Source: an uncultured Peptococcaceae bacterium (lineage in GTDB: Bacteria > Bacillota > Peptococcia > Peptococcales > Peptococcaceae). Taken from it: a stretch of DNA of 18,161 nt. Numbering within the stretch: the first letter of the stretch is position 1; each line of letters starts with the position of its first letter. Positions 6,198 through 14,556 of this stretch are shown one piece after another. Under the pieces are notes generated by a model, which ran no database searches, had not been told where the DNA came from, and worked only from the letters and a program-made list of their open reading frames with translations. The stretch lies in assembly GCA_900556545.1 (NCBI GenBank), contig USPE01000008.1:1-18161 (forward strand), written 5' to 3'. The position numbers and the translations under genes were made by a program.

Positions 6198-8120
6198 TTA
6201 CTTGGCCATTTTGATGGAGGTTAATAAGCCCCCCGCTAACAACAACCCTTCCTGTCTGCCGCCCAGCTCAATGTGCAAATCAATCACATCGCCGGTGGTT
6301 TTGTTGGTCATAGTAACGTTGCCGCTTTTAATCTGTTCGATCAAATCGGTAAAGGCCAGTTCATCGCCTTCATGAATTTTTTCATAGTCAGCTGCATTAG
6401 CAAATACCAGCGGCATAATGCCGTTGTTCACCAGATTCTGTTTGTGAATACGGGCGAAAGATTTGGCAATGACAGCTTTTACGCCCAAATACAGCGGAGC
6501 CAGCGCCGCATGTTCACGGCTGGATCCCTGCCCATAGTTTTCGCCGGCCACAATGATACCGCCGCCGTTGGCTTTTGCTTTGGCCGGGAACTGGGCATCA
6601 CTGGGAGTCAGGCAGTAATCAGCCAGATGCGGGATATTAGAACGATATGGCAGTAAAGATGCATTAGACGGCATAATATGGTCGGTTGTAATATTGTCTT
6701 CCAATACGGTCAGCACTTTGGCGCTCAAAGTATCCTGCGGCGGCACAGCAGCCGGCACGCCTTTGATGTTAGGCCCTTTCACCAGTTCTGTTTTGCCGAT
6801 ATAGGCTTCATTTGGCGCAATCAGCAGATTGTCATCAATTTCAAATTTTTCCGGCACTTTTGCTGCGCCGAAATCTTCGATGCCGCTTGGATCGGTAATC
6901 ACACCTGTCAAAGCGGAGGCAATGGCAGTTTCCGGGCTTACCAGATACACATCCGCAGATTTGGTGCCGCTGCGGCCATAGAAATTTCTGTTAAAGGTAC
7001 GCAGCGATTTCCCGTTGTTGCATGGCGCCTGCCCCATGCCGATGCAAGGACCGCAGCCGCATTCCAGTACACGGGCACCTGCTTCCAAAAAGATGGACAG
7101 CAAACCGTCATCTGCCAGCCGTTTCAAAATCTGACGGGAACCCGGAGAAATTACCAGGGACACATTCTCATTTACTTTTTTACCTTTCAATAACATGGCG
7201 CATTTTGCCAAATCCAAATAAGAGGAATTGGTGCAGCTGCCGATGGCTACCTGCTGGATCACTTCACCGGCTAATTGGCTGACAGCCACTACTTTATCCG
7301 GACTGTGAGGACAAGCCACCATTGGCACCAGTTCATCCAGGTTTACTTCAATGGTTTTTACATAGGCAGCATCGGCATCAGCGCTTAATGGCTGGTAGGC
7401 ATCTTCTCTGCCCATGGATTTCAAAAATTCCCGGGTGGCTTCATCGCTTGGGAAAATAGAGGTGGTAGCGCCCAATTCAGCGCCCATGTTGGTAATGGTG
7501 GCCCGCTCCGGCACGCTCAGGGTGGCCACACCGTCTCCGGTGTATTCATAAACTTTGTTGACGCCGCCTTTTACCGTTTCTTGCTGTAATACATATAAAA
7601 TGATATCTTTTGCGGATACACCAGGACGCAAATGACCATGCCAACGAACTTCTATAACATCAGGCATCTGGATATAATAGCTGCGCCCGGCCATAGCTGC
7701 CGCAACATCCACGCCGCCGGCGCCAATGGCCAGCATACCCAAACCACCGGCAGTAGGTGTATGGCTGTCCGAACCAATCAAAGTATCGCCCGGTACGCCA
7801 AACCGTTCCAGATGCACCTGGTGGCAAATGCCGTTGCCCGGTTTGGAAAACCAGATGCCATAATTTTTGGCTGCGCTTTGAATAAACAGGTGATCGTCAA
7901 AATTTTCCGGACCAGCCTGCAGCATATTGTGGTCAATATAAGCAACGGACAATTTTGTTTTTACTCTGTCGATACCCATTGCTTCCAGTTCCAGATAAGC
8001 CATTGTCCCTGTAGAGTCCTGAGTTAAGGTCTGATCAATTTTTAAACCGATCTCAGTTCCCGGTTTCATTTCACCGTCTGTAATGTGCCGGCTGATAATT
8101 TTTTCTGTTAAATTAGCCAC
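6198..8120 (-). CDS. Aconitate hydratase (aconitase, short Aquifex-type)
   Basis: This cytoplasmic [4Fe-4S] enzyme interconverts citrate and isocitrate via cis-aconitate. From the GTG at 8118-8120 it is 640 residues, the size of the shorter aconitase group. A GTG at 8127-8129 is in frame, but only 2 nt separate it from AGGAGG (8132-8137), against 11 nt for the chosen start, so the start is uncertain by three codons. Cluster ligands are C296 (I-G-S-C-T-N-S-S) and C356/C359 (C-G-P-C), spaced as in aconitases. The substrate signature D-S-H-T-P lies in the first quarter. The C-terminal swivel domain has G-Q-G-S-S-R-E-H-A, with the catalytic Ser-Arg segment. It overlaps the end of the citrate synthase gene by about 8 nt, so translation is probably coupled. 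Isopropylmalate isomerase is excluded because both domains are fused in one chain and by the operon partners. Confidence 0.93.
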   Translation of the reverse strand: MANLTEKIISRHITDGEMKPGTEIGLKIDQTLTQDSTGTMAYLELEAMGIDRVKTKLSVAYIDHNMLQAGPENFDDHLFIQSAAKNYGIWFSKPGNGICHQVHLERFGVPGDTLIGSDSHTPTAGGLGMLAIGAGGVDVAAAMAGRSYYIQMPDVIEVRWHGHLRPGVSAKDIILYVLQQETVKGGVNKVYEYTGDGVATLSVPERATITNMGAELGATTSIFPSDEATREFLKSMGREDAYQPLSADADAAYVKTIEVNLDELVPMVACPHSPDKVVAVSQLAGEVIQQVAIGSCTNSSYLDLAKCAMLLKGKKVNENVSLVISPGSRQILKRLADDGLLSIFLEAGARVLECGCGPCIGMGQAPCNNGKSLRTFNRNFYGRSGTKSADVYLVSPETAIASALTGVITDPSGIEDFGAAKVPEKFEIDDNLLIAPNEAYIGKTELVKGPNIKGVPAAVPPQDTLSAKVLTVLEDNITTDHIMPSNASLLPYRSNIPHLADYCLTPSDAQFPAKAKANGGGIIVAGENYGQGSSREHAALAPLYLGVKAVIAKSFARIHKQNLVNNGIMPLVFANAADYEKIHEGDELAFTDLIEQIKSGNVTMTNKTTGDVIDLHIELGGRQEGLLLAGGLLTSIKMAK

Positions 8121-9507
8121 GTTCTCCACAACCTCCTGGTATTACAATATTTTTTAAATCCTCATCTTTTCCGGTACGGATACTTACAATAAACTTCCCT
8201 ACCAGAAAATGCATTTCACAGTCACTGATTGCCGTATTACGGCCGCTGGCATACTGATCATCAATCCAGGCTTTAATTTTATGCACCAATGGGTCTTTCT
8301 TGGTAATTTTTTCATCGCCAAGGAAGCCATATTCACCGTTAATCCATGCGGCGATCCCCGCATTGCCCGAAAATTGATTGATAGCAATCCGAATAGGCCG
8401 ATTAAATACTTTTAAGGTATCTACCGAATTGTAAATATCTTCATGCTTTAACAAACCGTCTGCATGTATCCCCGCTTTTGTGGCATTGAAATCTTCACCG
8501 ACAAACGGTGTTTTTGGCGGAACGCTGTAACGGAATTCCCGTTCAAAATAACGGGCAATTTCTGTCAATGCATGAAAATTCATCGGTTTTTCAGGGTGTT
8601 TTAACTGGGCATATTCTACCAGCATCGCCTCTAACGGTGTATTGCCGGTCCGTTCACCAATGCCCAGCAGTGTGGTGCTGATGCTGGATACACCATGCAT
8701 CCAGGCCGCAGTAGAATTGGCTACCGCATAGTAATAGTCATTGTGTCCGTGCCATTCCAGCTGTTCAGCGCGAACGCCGGTTTCTTCTTTTACATGATGC
8801 ACCAATGCTGGCACACTGCGAGGGATAGCCATACGGCTGAATGGTTTACCCACACCCAGTGTATCACATAAACGGAACTTGATATCCATACCGCCGGATT
8901 TGCCCAGCTCGTCCAGCGCTTTGATCAGCGGAATCACAAATTCAAACACATCGGCGCGGGTGATATCTTCCAGATGGCAGCGAGGACGAATTCCTTTTTC
9001 CATAATATCAGCCGCTGCTTTTAAATACATATCAAAAACTTCTCGGCGGTTTTTATTCAGTTTGCCAAAAATATGATAATCAGAACAGGACATCAACACA
9101 CCGGTTTCTTTAATGCCCATACTTGCTGCCAAGGCGATATCATTAGGAAGGGGACGAATCCAAGTGGTAATCTGCGGAAACTGATAATCCAAAACCTGAC
9201 ACCGTTCAATGGCTTCTCTGTCCCGGTCGCTGTAAATAAAAAATTCACTCTGGCGGATAATGCCATTGCCGTTGTCCAACAAATGCATATAGGTAAAAAT
9301 ATCTTCAATCTGCTTTGGTGTAAAAGATTCCATAGATTGCTGTCCATCACGGAATGTGGTATCGGTTACCCATATATCCTCCGGAATATCATAGGGGTAG
9401 GTGCCTTCCACAAAAGCATTTTTAGGGAAATCATCATAAGGAAAGGCATCCTTATATAATCTTGGTTCGGCTACTTCAACAGCACCCTTGGCAGTAAATA
9501 AATCCAT
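8113..9507 (-). CDS. Re-face citrate synthase (DRE-TIM family)
   Basis: This 464-residue enzyme starts at the ATG at 9505-9507, with GGAGG eight bases upstream. It belongs to the isopropylmalate/homocitrate synthase (HMGL-like, DRE-TIM metallolyase) family: the hallmark F-R-D-G-Q-Q near residues 52-57 and the metal-binding H253-G-H255-N-D are present. The long N-terminal extension, E-W-H-G-H-N-D-Y-Y-Y-A and the absence of the C-terminal leucine-regulatory domain match the oxygen-sensitive Re-citrate synthases described from Clostridium kluyveri. These condense acetyl-CoA and oxaloacetate with opposite stereochemistry to ordinary citrate synthase. It leads an operon with aconitase and NAD-isocitrate dehydrogenase, so citrate rather than homocitrate or isopropylmalate is the expected product. 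Automatic annotation often mislabels such proteins as isopropylmalate or homocitrate synthase. A homocitrate activity is the main alternative. Confidence 0.87.
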   Translation of the reverse strand: MDLFTAKGAVEVAEPRLYKDAFPYDDFPKNAFVEGTYPYDIPEDIWVTDTTFRDGQQSMESFTPKQIEDIFTYMHLLDNGNGIIRQSEFFIYSDRDREAIERCQVLDYQFPQITTWIRPLPNDIALAASMGIKETGVLMSCSDYHIFGKLNKNRREVFDMYLKAAADIMEKGIRPRCHLEDITRADVFEFVIPLIKALDELGKSGGMDIKFRLCDTLGVGKPFSRMAIPRSVPALVHHVKEETGVRAEQLEWHGHNDYYYAVANSTAAWMHGVSSISTTLLGIGERTGNTPLEAMLVEYAQLKHPEKPMNFHALTEIARYFEREFRYSVPPKTPFVGEDFNATKAGIHADGLLKHEDIYNSVDTLKVFNRPIRIAINQFSGNAGIAAWINGEYGFLGDEKITKKDPLVHKIKAWIDDQYASGRNTAISDCEMHFLVGKFIVSIRTGKDEDLKNIVIPGGCGERG

Positions 9508-9526
9508 ACCGGTTCCTCCTATTCAA

Positions 9527-9582
9527 AAAAGACACCGAAAAAATAGCTTTGTACACCATGCCACATTTTCGGCGTCTTTATC
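9527..9582 (-). promoter_or_regulatory. Terminator-like leader hairpin (possible attenuator) before citrate synthase
   Basis: The arms 9529-9543 and 9568-9582 match at 14 of 15 positions as an inverted repeat. On the minus strand the 3' arm ends in a run of six T (9527-9532), only a few bases before the ribosome site GGAGG. It lies between the promoter (9611-9639) and the start codon (9507), so it would terminate or attenuate the operon transcript unless bypassed. The loop is about 24 nt. I see no T-box or known riboswitch sequence. A chance arrangement, or a terminator from a lost upstream gene, remains possible. Confidence 0.6.
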
Positions 9583-9610
9583 TGTAAAGTTATTTTTCTC
9601 TGGTATAGCT

Positions 9611-9639
9611 ATTATACTGTGAAAGCAACTTTTACACAA
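9611..9639 (-). promoter_or_regulatory. Promoter of the TCA operon
   Basis: On the minus strand TTGTGT (9634-9639) and a perfect TATAAT (9611-9616) are spaced by 17 nt. The predicted transcription start is near 9604, giving a leader of almost 100 nt that contains the terminator-like hairpin. The weak -35 suggests need for an activator. Confidence 0.7.
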
Positions 9640-9658
9640 TAGAATTTTATTGTATATA

Positions 9659-9668
9659 CTGTATACAG
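9659..9668. promoter_or_regulatory. Perfect palindrome upstream of TCA promoter (operator candidate)
   Basis: CTGTATACAG is a perfect 10-bp palindrome about 20 bp upstream of the -35 box of the citrate synthase promoter, inside a TATA-rich stretch that repeats TATACTGT. The location suits an activator, for example of GntR/FCD type, whose sites are often TGTATACA-like. The regulator is not in the window as far as I can tell. Confidence 0.4.
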
Positions 9669-9877
9669 AACACAGATTTATCCCTAAGTAATCCTTTTTG
9701 TTCTGTTTTTTCTTAGTCCGTTTTTGAACAAATTTGACAAGCACCATTTTCTCGGCATCCATATGCTGAAGCATTTCATATATAGGCTGAAGCACAATCG
9801 CAAAGTTAATGTCTTTCTCTGCAATACATTCTATTTACGAAACAGACTTACCATACTCCATCTAGTTCTAAATAAGA
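9669..9877. other. Intergenic region between TraB-like gene and TCA operon promoter
   Basis: No gene is supported. The open frame at 9523-9795 runs through the promoter and leader hairpin and has no homology that I recognise. A small inverted repeat (TTCTAA 9866-9871, TTAGAA 9878-9883) overlaps the stop codon of the TraB-like gene but has no T-run, so I see no clear terminator here. Confidence 0.4.
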
Positions 9878-11041
9878 TTAGAATACATTTTTGATAATAT
9901 CCATCCCTGCAATGATAGTACCCAATGTACTGCCCAGATTAGCCATGATTACAATCAACAGGGTACGCAAAAAGCGATTATGAAATAACCCTTTGATACT
10001 AAATATATCATTGGAAATGTTATTAACATCTTCTACTTTTGGCTTACGAATATGAGCCTCCATCAAACCGGCAAACCATCCGCAGGCCAACATGGGATTC
10101 AAAGACGAAATGGGCGCCACTACAAATGCAGTTAAAATACTCAGCGGATGCCCCAGCATAATTGCTGTGAACAACGCTGCCAAAGAACCATTCCACAAAA
10201 TCCAGCTGATAACTTGCTCCATACCGGTCTGAAAGCCCTGTACAAAACCATAGGCAATCAATGCCACAATGGCCAACGGCACTGCCCAGCCTATAATTTT
10301 TCCTGCTTTTCCGGCAGGCGGCACAGAAGTAATCTCTGTCATATTCTGTTCTTTGAAGATTTCTTCTTTTACACCGGCCACATGGGCGCCGCCCAATACG
10401 GCCACAATCTTTTTCCCCGGCGCATTTTTGATCTTATTGGCCAAATGCTGATCCCGCTCGCACAGCAAAATATCTCCGATTTTGGGAAACTCCTCTTTCA
10501 TACTGGTCATGGCTGCTTCCAGCATATCCTTTTGCAGCAGCTTGGCAATTTCCTCATCACTGATTTCTGTCTCGTCCTCTTCATCCAACGCAAAGAATAG
10601 ATTCAACAGCAAATCAAATTTTTCTTTCAAACTCATCTTGCGCCAGATGCGCATAAATGTAGTTTGAATATTGCGGTCAGCCAATACCAGCTCTGCTCCT
10701 GTTTCTTCGGCAGAACGAATCCCCTGCAGCATTTCCTCGCCCACATTGGTATCCAGCTGCTTGGCCAGCTTGCGCTGATAGGATGCCAGCACTAACTGGG
10801 CTAACATAAAACCAACCTTTTTATCTTTGATAACCTGTACCAAATCTGTGTTTTCCCATTTTTTAGGATTTTTAATATTCTGATACCGATCTTCATCCAG
10901 TTCTACACAAATACTGTCCGGCTGCTCCCGGTCAATCACTTCTTTTACCAGCTCAGCACTTTGCTTTGACACATGCGCCGTCGCAATCAAAATAATCTCT
11001 TTACCTTGATACTCCACGCGGGTAATATGTTCTTCCTCCAC
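9878..11041 (-). CDS. TraB/PrgY-family membrane protein
   Basis: The start is taken as the GTG at 11039-11041 with AAAGGGG (11051-11057) upstream, giving 387 residues; an in-frame TTG at 11060-11062 has no ribosome site. The N-terminal domain has the Tiki/TraB/PrgY pattern: T-A-H23-V-S, then V-E47-L-D, L-A-D-R near 125, E-R-D-Q-H-L-A near 200 and G-G-A-H-V-A-G near 222. These conserved Gly-His, Glu and Arg residues are the putative metallopeptidase-like site. The C-terminal third has three to five hydrophobic segments (from about residue 250), as in PrgY, the pheromone-shutdown protein of Enterococcus conjugative plasmids. The biochemical role of chromosomal homologues in anaerobes is unknown. 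It has its own promoter (11089-11117) and so is probably monocistronic. Confidence 0.85.
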   Translation of the reverse strand: MEEEHITRVEYQGKEIILIATAHVSKQSAELVKEVIDREQPDSICVELDEDRYQNIKNPKKWENTDLVQVIKDKKVGFMLAQLVLASYQRKLAKQLDTNVGEEMLQGIRSAEETGAELVLADRNIQTTFMRIWRKMSLKEKFDLLLNLFFALDEEDETEISDEEIAKLLQKDMLEAAMTSMKEEFPKIGDILLCERDQHLANKIKNAPGKKIVAVLGGAHVAGVKEEIFKEQNMTEITSVPPAGKAGKIIGWAVPLAIVALIAYGFVQGFQTGMEQVISWILWNGSLAALFTAIMLGHPLSILTAFVVAPISSLNPMLACGWFAGLMEAHIRKPKVEDVNNISNDIFSIKGLFHNRFLRTLLIVIMANLGSTLGTIIAGMDIIKNVF

Positions 11042-11088
11042 TATTTGTAACCCCTTTTCCAATGGAATTTCTCTTGCTTCATCCGATT

Positions 11089-11117
11089 ATTATATCCGCT
11101 TTTTCGGTATCATGCAA
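11089..11117 (-). promoter_or_regulatory. Promoter of the TraB-like gene
   Basis: On the minus strand TTGCAT (11112-11117) is followed after 17 nt by a perfect TATAAT (11089-11094). The predicted leader is about 40 nt. Confidence 0.65.
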
Positions 11118-11189
11118 TGTCTATTAATTACGCCATATCAATAGAAAATTCCTTTTGCACAAACAGAAGTATTACCAGCCTTTACACAA

Positions 11190-12101
11190 TTATTCCTTAA
11201 AATTTTCATATAAAAACTGCAAAAAAATCTTTTCTACCTCGGATAAGCGATGATTGCCGTTCATCAAACTGCCATAGGTTAATGTAACTGGTGAATCCAT
11301 AGGAATATAGGCATGTTTTTTGGTATGAAAATGCCGTTTAAATTCATCCAGTGCATAAGCTCCCAACATATCATGCTGATTAATAAAATTCAGCTGCGCT
11401 GTAATGGAATCCATCTGATAATCGTAGTCCGCTCTGTAATCCTCCATAATACCTCCATATTCATAAGCAACTATGGATCTAGGCGCATCAGCAGAATTAA
11501 TCGGGAATACTTTTCCTATTTTTTCTATGGTTTTCTTAAGACCACATATATACAATGGTTTGGTGCAATAAGAAATTAACTGCAAATTGGATTTTAATAA
11601 AAAACTGGACAGCTGCTCTATATTGGGTTCAATATTGGCTACTGTTACAATACCAATGTCAAAGCTTTTACCTTCCTGCATTTTTTGAAAAATCTTACTG
11701 TTATTCATAGAATCCACCCGAATCCGAATATTGGGATATCGCAAGTTAAAACTTGTAAGCAGCGAGCCAAGGTAGCTATCGGTAAATCGCGGTGTTACCG
11801 CCAGATTAATTTCCCCGGAGATCGTCTCCGGGTCCGGTAATAGATTCAGTTCATTGCAATAGGCTTTGATTTTATGATAATTGCACAAAAGTTCTTCAAA
11901 GTAAGGCAGCAACTGTTCACCATACTCTGTCAGCACAACACCTTTTGTCGAGCGTTCTATCAACACAATATCCAACTCCTGTTCCAGCATCCGAATTGCT
12001 TTACTGGCACCTTGGGGAGAAATGCTGTATTTTTCCGCTGTCTTATGAATGGAGTGAAACTTAACAGCATCTAATAAATATTGTATTTGCATCATATTCA
12101 T
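11190..12101 (-). CDS. LysR-family transcription regulator
   Basis: From the ATG at 12099-12101, with GGGAGG eight bases upstream, the protein is 303 residues, the usual LysR length; an in-frame upstream opening to 12176 is not needed. Residues 1-60 form the winged helix-turn-helix (Q-Y-L-L-D-A-V, then T-A-E-K-Y-S-I-S-P-Q-G-A-S-K-A-I as recognition region). Residues from about 90 (G-E-I-N-L-A-V-T-P-R) form a periplasmic-binding-like effector domain. The ligand is not predictable. It lies just downstream of, and in the same direction as, the transporter-phosphodiesterase operon but behind its terminator, so control of that operon is plausible but inferred. A palindrome in its own upstream region (12192-12235) may be its autoregulatory site. 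Confidence 0.88.
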   Translation of the reverse strand: MNMMQIQYLLDAVKFHSIHKTAEKYSISPQGASKAIRMLEQELDIVLIERSTKGVVLTEYGEQLLPYFEELLCNYHKIKAYCNELNLLPDPETISGEINLAVTPRFTDSYLGSLLTSFNLRYPNIRIRVDSMNNSKIFQKMQEGKSFDIGIVTVANIEPNIEQLSSFLLKSNLQLISYCTKPLYICGLKKTIEKIGKVFPINSADAPRSIVAYEYGGIMEDYRADYDYQMDSITAQLNFINQHDMLGAYALDEFKRHFHTKKHAYIPMDSPVTLTYGSLMNGNHRLSEVEKIFLQFLYENFKE

Positions 12102-12191
12102 GGATAAAACCTCCCTGAATTTCTGTATTTGTTTATCACCGTTTTTATTGCCATTCTTTATGTTTACCTTAATCACGACTATTTTATCATA

Positions 12192-12235
12192 CTTCCATCC
12201 TGTTTATCTTGATTAAAAATTGTTTTTAATGGAAG
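12192..12235. promoter_or_regulatory. Nested palindromes upstream of lysR (operator candidate)
   Basis: ATTAAAAA (12212-12219) and TTTTTAAT (12223-12230) form a perfect inverted repeat around TTG, and CTTCCAT (12192-12198) mirrors ATGGAAG (12229-12235). LysR regulators typically bind AT-rich dyads with T-N11-A near their own promoters. The site sits 90-135 nt ahead of the lysR start codon. Confidence 0.45.
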
Positions 12236-12298
12236 CATTGTGCTGTTTTTTCAAAATTTTGCGGCAATTAAGCTCCAATTAACTATAAAAATTGATAT

Positions 12299-12339
12299 AA
12301 AAAATCAGCGAGAACTTTTTACATCCTCACTGATTTTTT
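12299..12339 (-). terminator. Bidirectional-looking terminator after phosphodiesterase gene
   Basis: AAAAAATCAG (12299-12308) pairs with CTGATTTTTT (12330-12339), with further GAG/CTC pairing inside. The minus strand has a six-T tail. It lies about 65 nt beyond the phosphodiesterase stop codon and separates that operon from lysR. Confidence 0.8.
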
Positions 12340-12402
12340 GTGTTTTTCAGCATTATGACCAACATAAACGCATTTCACGATATGGTAACATGCTCTCAAT
12401 TC

Positions 12403-14484
12403 TTAAATTTGATAAGTACCACTCTCTAAAATCTGATATGCAGGCGCTCCTTCGCACTGAGCCGGGATTGGAATACCCAGTAATGCAGATACAGTTGGCG
12501 CTACGTCTACTTCACGGATAACACGATCGGTTTCTACACCTTTTTTAACACCCGGACCGGCTGCAATAAAGATTGGGGATACCGATGTGCCAAAGTAGCC
12601 TTCTGTAGTGGACAATGCATCGCCATGCAGTCTGTTGAAACCTTCTTCCAAGAAGTAAATAATGTCGCCGCATTTTGGACCGCTCATGCCCAACAGCGCT
12701 GCATCTTTGTTGCGCATAGCAATATTGACAACACGTTTGCCATTCATCCGGTAGCTGTATAAATCGTCAATAATCTGACGTTCCAGTTCATATTGATCTT
12801 TCGGATCTACAATACCATGAGGATTACGGCCTTTCAGGTTGATATAAATATGGTTGCCGCGTGGTGCAACGGCTTTGGTTTTTTCCCAGTCAATTTCTCT
12901 TATCTCTTTGCCGTTTTCATCTTTTTTCAGTACTGTATAGCCCAGTTCGCGCATAACGCCAACATTCATAACGAACCCTTCGCCCAAGAACGGCAAATCA
13001 TCTTCTTCACTGCACAACAGGCCGTGGTCAGATGTCACGATGATATTCCAGCCCTGTTCCATCAAAGGCATAAACTGACCTACATATTCATCTGCCTGCA
13101 GATAGATTTCTTCTAACAAGCTCTGATATACTTTTTCATCATTGTTGCCGTATTTTTCTCTTGTTTTCGCCCATCTCCAAGCAGGATGACCAATGTGGTC
13201 ACAGCTGTGCAGGTGAGTAAATACGCAATCATATCCATTCTGTTCAATCAATCCCAGCAATGCTTTTGCCTGCCATTTTGTAAAGGCATCCCAGCTTGGC
13301 AGGGAACGGCGGCTAATCATTTCCGGGTAACCGCCGCCTACACCGATGGCGTATGGAATATAGCCTGCAATATCTACAGACTGCTGATATAACGATTGCG
13401 GCAGCCAGTTAGACTCTTTCCGTTCTGTTTCAATATCCATCGGAATACCGGCAGAAACAGTGACATAAGAACCTTGCGGATCAATCTTAACAATGGTGAA
13501 ATGTCTTGTTGTTCTCACTTTTCTATCGCCAAAGAGCAATTCTGTTTCTACCAATGGATAATATTCACCGTCTTTTATAGCTACAAATGGCGCTTCTGCC
13601 TTTTTGTTTTTATAAATTTCTACACGATCATACTGACCATTTTCATTTTTGAGCATTAAACTTGGATACTGCACTGTACCCTGAGCCACGATAACATGGA
13701 ATTCTTTTGCACCTTCCGGTAGTTCCCGATTCCAGTTTTTCGGTTCTGTGATAGGAGAATTATAGGTTTTCAGACATTTATCTGATTCATTCATTTCTTC
13801 CCCTTCCATATGGTCAAACAACAACCATGTTTTTGGGGCAATACCCACCTGAACACCTGCACCAGTATCAGCAGATGCATTCCCTGCGCCCATTTCGTTA
13901 AAGCTGGACACATAGCCTTCAACCGGGCCGGATTCTTTCATATCCTCTGTCATAATGCAGCCGGCGCCGCCTTTGGCTTCTAAATGTTCACGAGGTCCGA
14001 TTGCTTTGCAGTCTACAGAAGCATAGGTCAGATAATCGTCATCCACAATTGCAGATGTATGGTTAGGGCCTAATGGAGCCAGTCCGCCTACAATGTGCAG
14101 ATTAGGACTGTCAATTCTTGCCGGCCAGCAGCAGGGCCATGTCCAAACCAATGCTTTTTTCCCAGCTTTAACTGCGGTTTCCCAAACCTGCTCTGCCGTA
14201 ATTTTGGATGTATCAAAAGCGTATACCAAACGATCTAATTCGGTTGGATGGGAATTCCAGTAACAGGTTACACCATGGGTGTTTGGATATGCGCCGGTAG
14301 CCAAAGTGGTCCACATTGGCGGGGTAATGGTTGGCACGCCGCCCAATAATACTAAGTCATGACGAGCGCCGCCCTGTTTGATTAATTTTTCAATGTTTGG
14401 CAAGCGGCCTTCATCTACCAACCGTCTTGTCATTTTAGGATCCATACCATCAATACCTAACACAATTACTTTGTTGTCTGGCAT
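12403..14484 (-). CDS. Large cytoplasmic type I phosphodiesterase (alkaline phosphatase superfamily)
   Basis: This 693-residue protein starts with ATG after a GGAG site and has no signal peptide, so it is cytoplasmic. Active-site residues of the type I phosphodiesterase/nucleotide pyrophosphatase family are visible: D12 in L-G-I-D-G-M-D, nucleophile T54 in P-T-I-T-P-P-M-W, D429/H433 in C-D-H-I-G-H, D486-H487 in T-S-D-H-G, and H620 in H-G-D-A. All two-zinc ligands seem present, so it should be active. About 200 residues between T54 and D429 form an unusual insertion of beta-rich sequence. The substrate is unknown: a phosphodiester, phosphonate or sulfate ester are options. It follows the anion transporter by 72 nt with no terminator seen, so the two are probably cotranscribed and the imported anion may be its substrate. 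Confidence 0.85.
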   Translation of the reverse strand: MPDNKVIVLGIDGMDPKMTRRLVDEGRLPNIEKLIKQGGARHDLVLLGGVPTITPPMWTTLATGAYPNTHGVTCYWNSHPTELDRLVYAFDTSKITAEQVWETAVKAGKKALVWTWPCCWPARIDSPNLHIVGGLAPLGPNHTSAIVDDDYLTYASVDCKAIGPREHLEAKGGAGCIMTEDMKESGPVEGYVSSFNEMGAGNASADTGAGVQVGIAPKTWLLFDHMEGEEMNESDKCLKTYNSPITEPKNWNRELPEGAKEFHVIVAQGTVQYPSLMLKNENGQYDRVEIYKNKKAEAPFVAIKDGEYYPLVETELLFGDRKVRTTRHFTIVKIDPQGSYVTVSAGIPMDIETERKESNWLPQSLYQQSVDIAGYIPYAIGVGGGYPEMISRRSLPSWDAFTKWQAKALLGLIEQNGYDCVFTHLHSCDHIGHPAWRWAKTREKYGNNDEKVYQSLLEEIYLQADEYVGQFMPLMEQGWNIIVTSDHGLLCSEEDDLPFLGEGFVMNVGVMRELGYTVLKKDENGKEIREIDWEKTKAVAPRGNHIYINLKGRNPHGIVDPKDQYELERQIIDDLYSYRMNGKRVVNIAMRNKDAALLGMSGPKCGDIIYFLEEGFNRLHGDALSTTEGYFGTSVSPIFIAAGPGVKKGVETDRVIREVDVAPTVSALLGIPIPAQCEGAPAYQILESGTYQI

Positions 14485-14556
14485 ATTTCATCTTCTCCTT
14501 CCAAAATACAAAATATTTATAGAAATTTTAATTTTACACTACCGTCATTCCATCTC

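Noticed and set aside
4974..9507. Many plus-strand frames of 60-171 residues inside the TCA operon
   Set aside because: All lie antisense to strongly conserved enzymes on the minus strand and lack ribosome sites or recognisable domains.
9659..9668. CTGTATACAG considered as a LexA/SOS box
   Set aside because: It lacks the CGAAC...GTTCG core of Bacillota LexA sites. AGAACTGTTCT at 16121-16131 also lacks the correct spacing.
9523..9795. A 90-residue minus-strand open frame between the citrate synthase and TraB genes
   Set aside because: It runs across the citrate synthase promoter and leader hairpin, has a Lys-rich middle with no recognisable domain and no good ribosome site.
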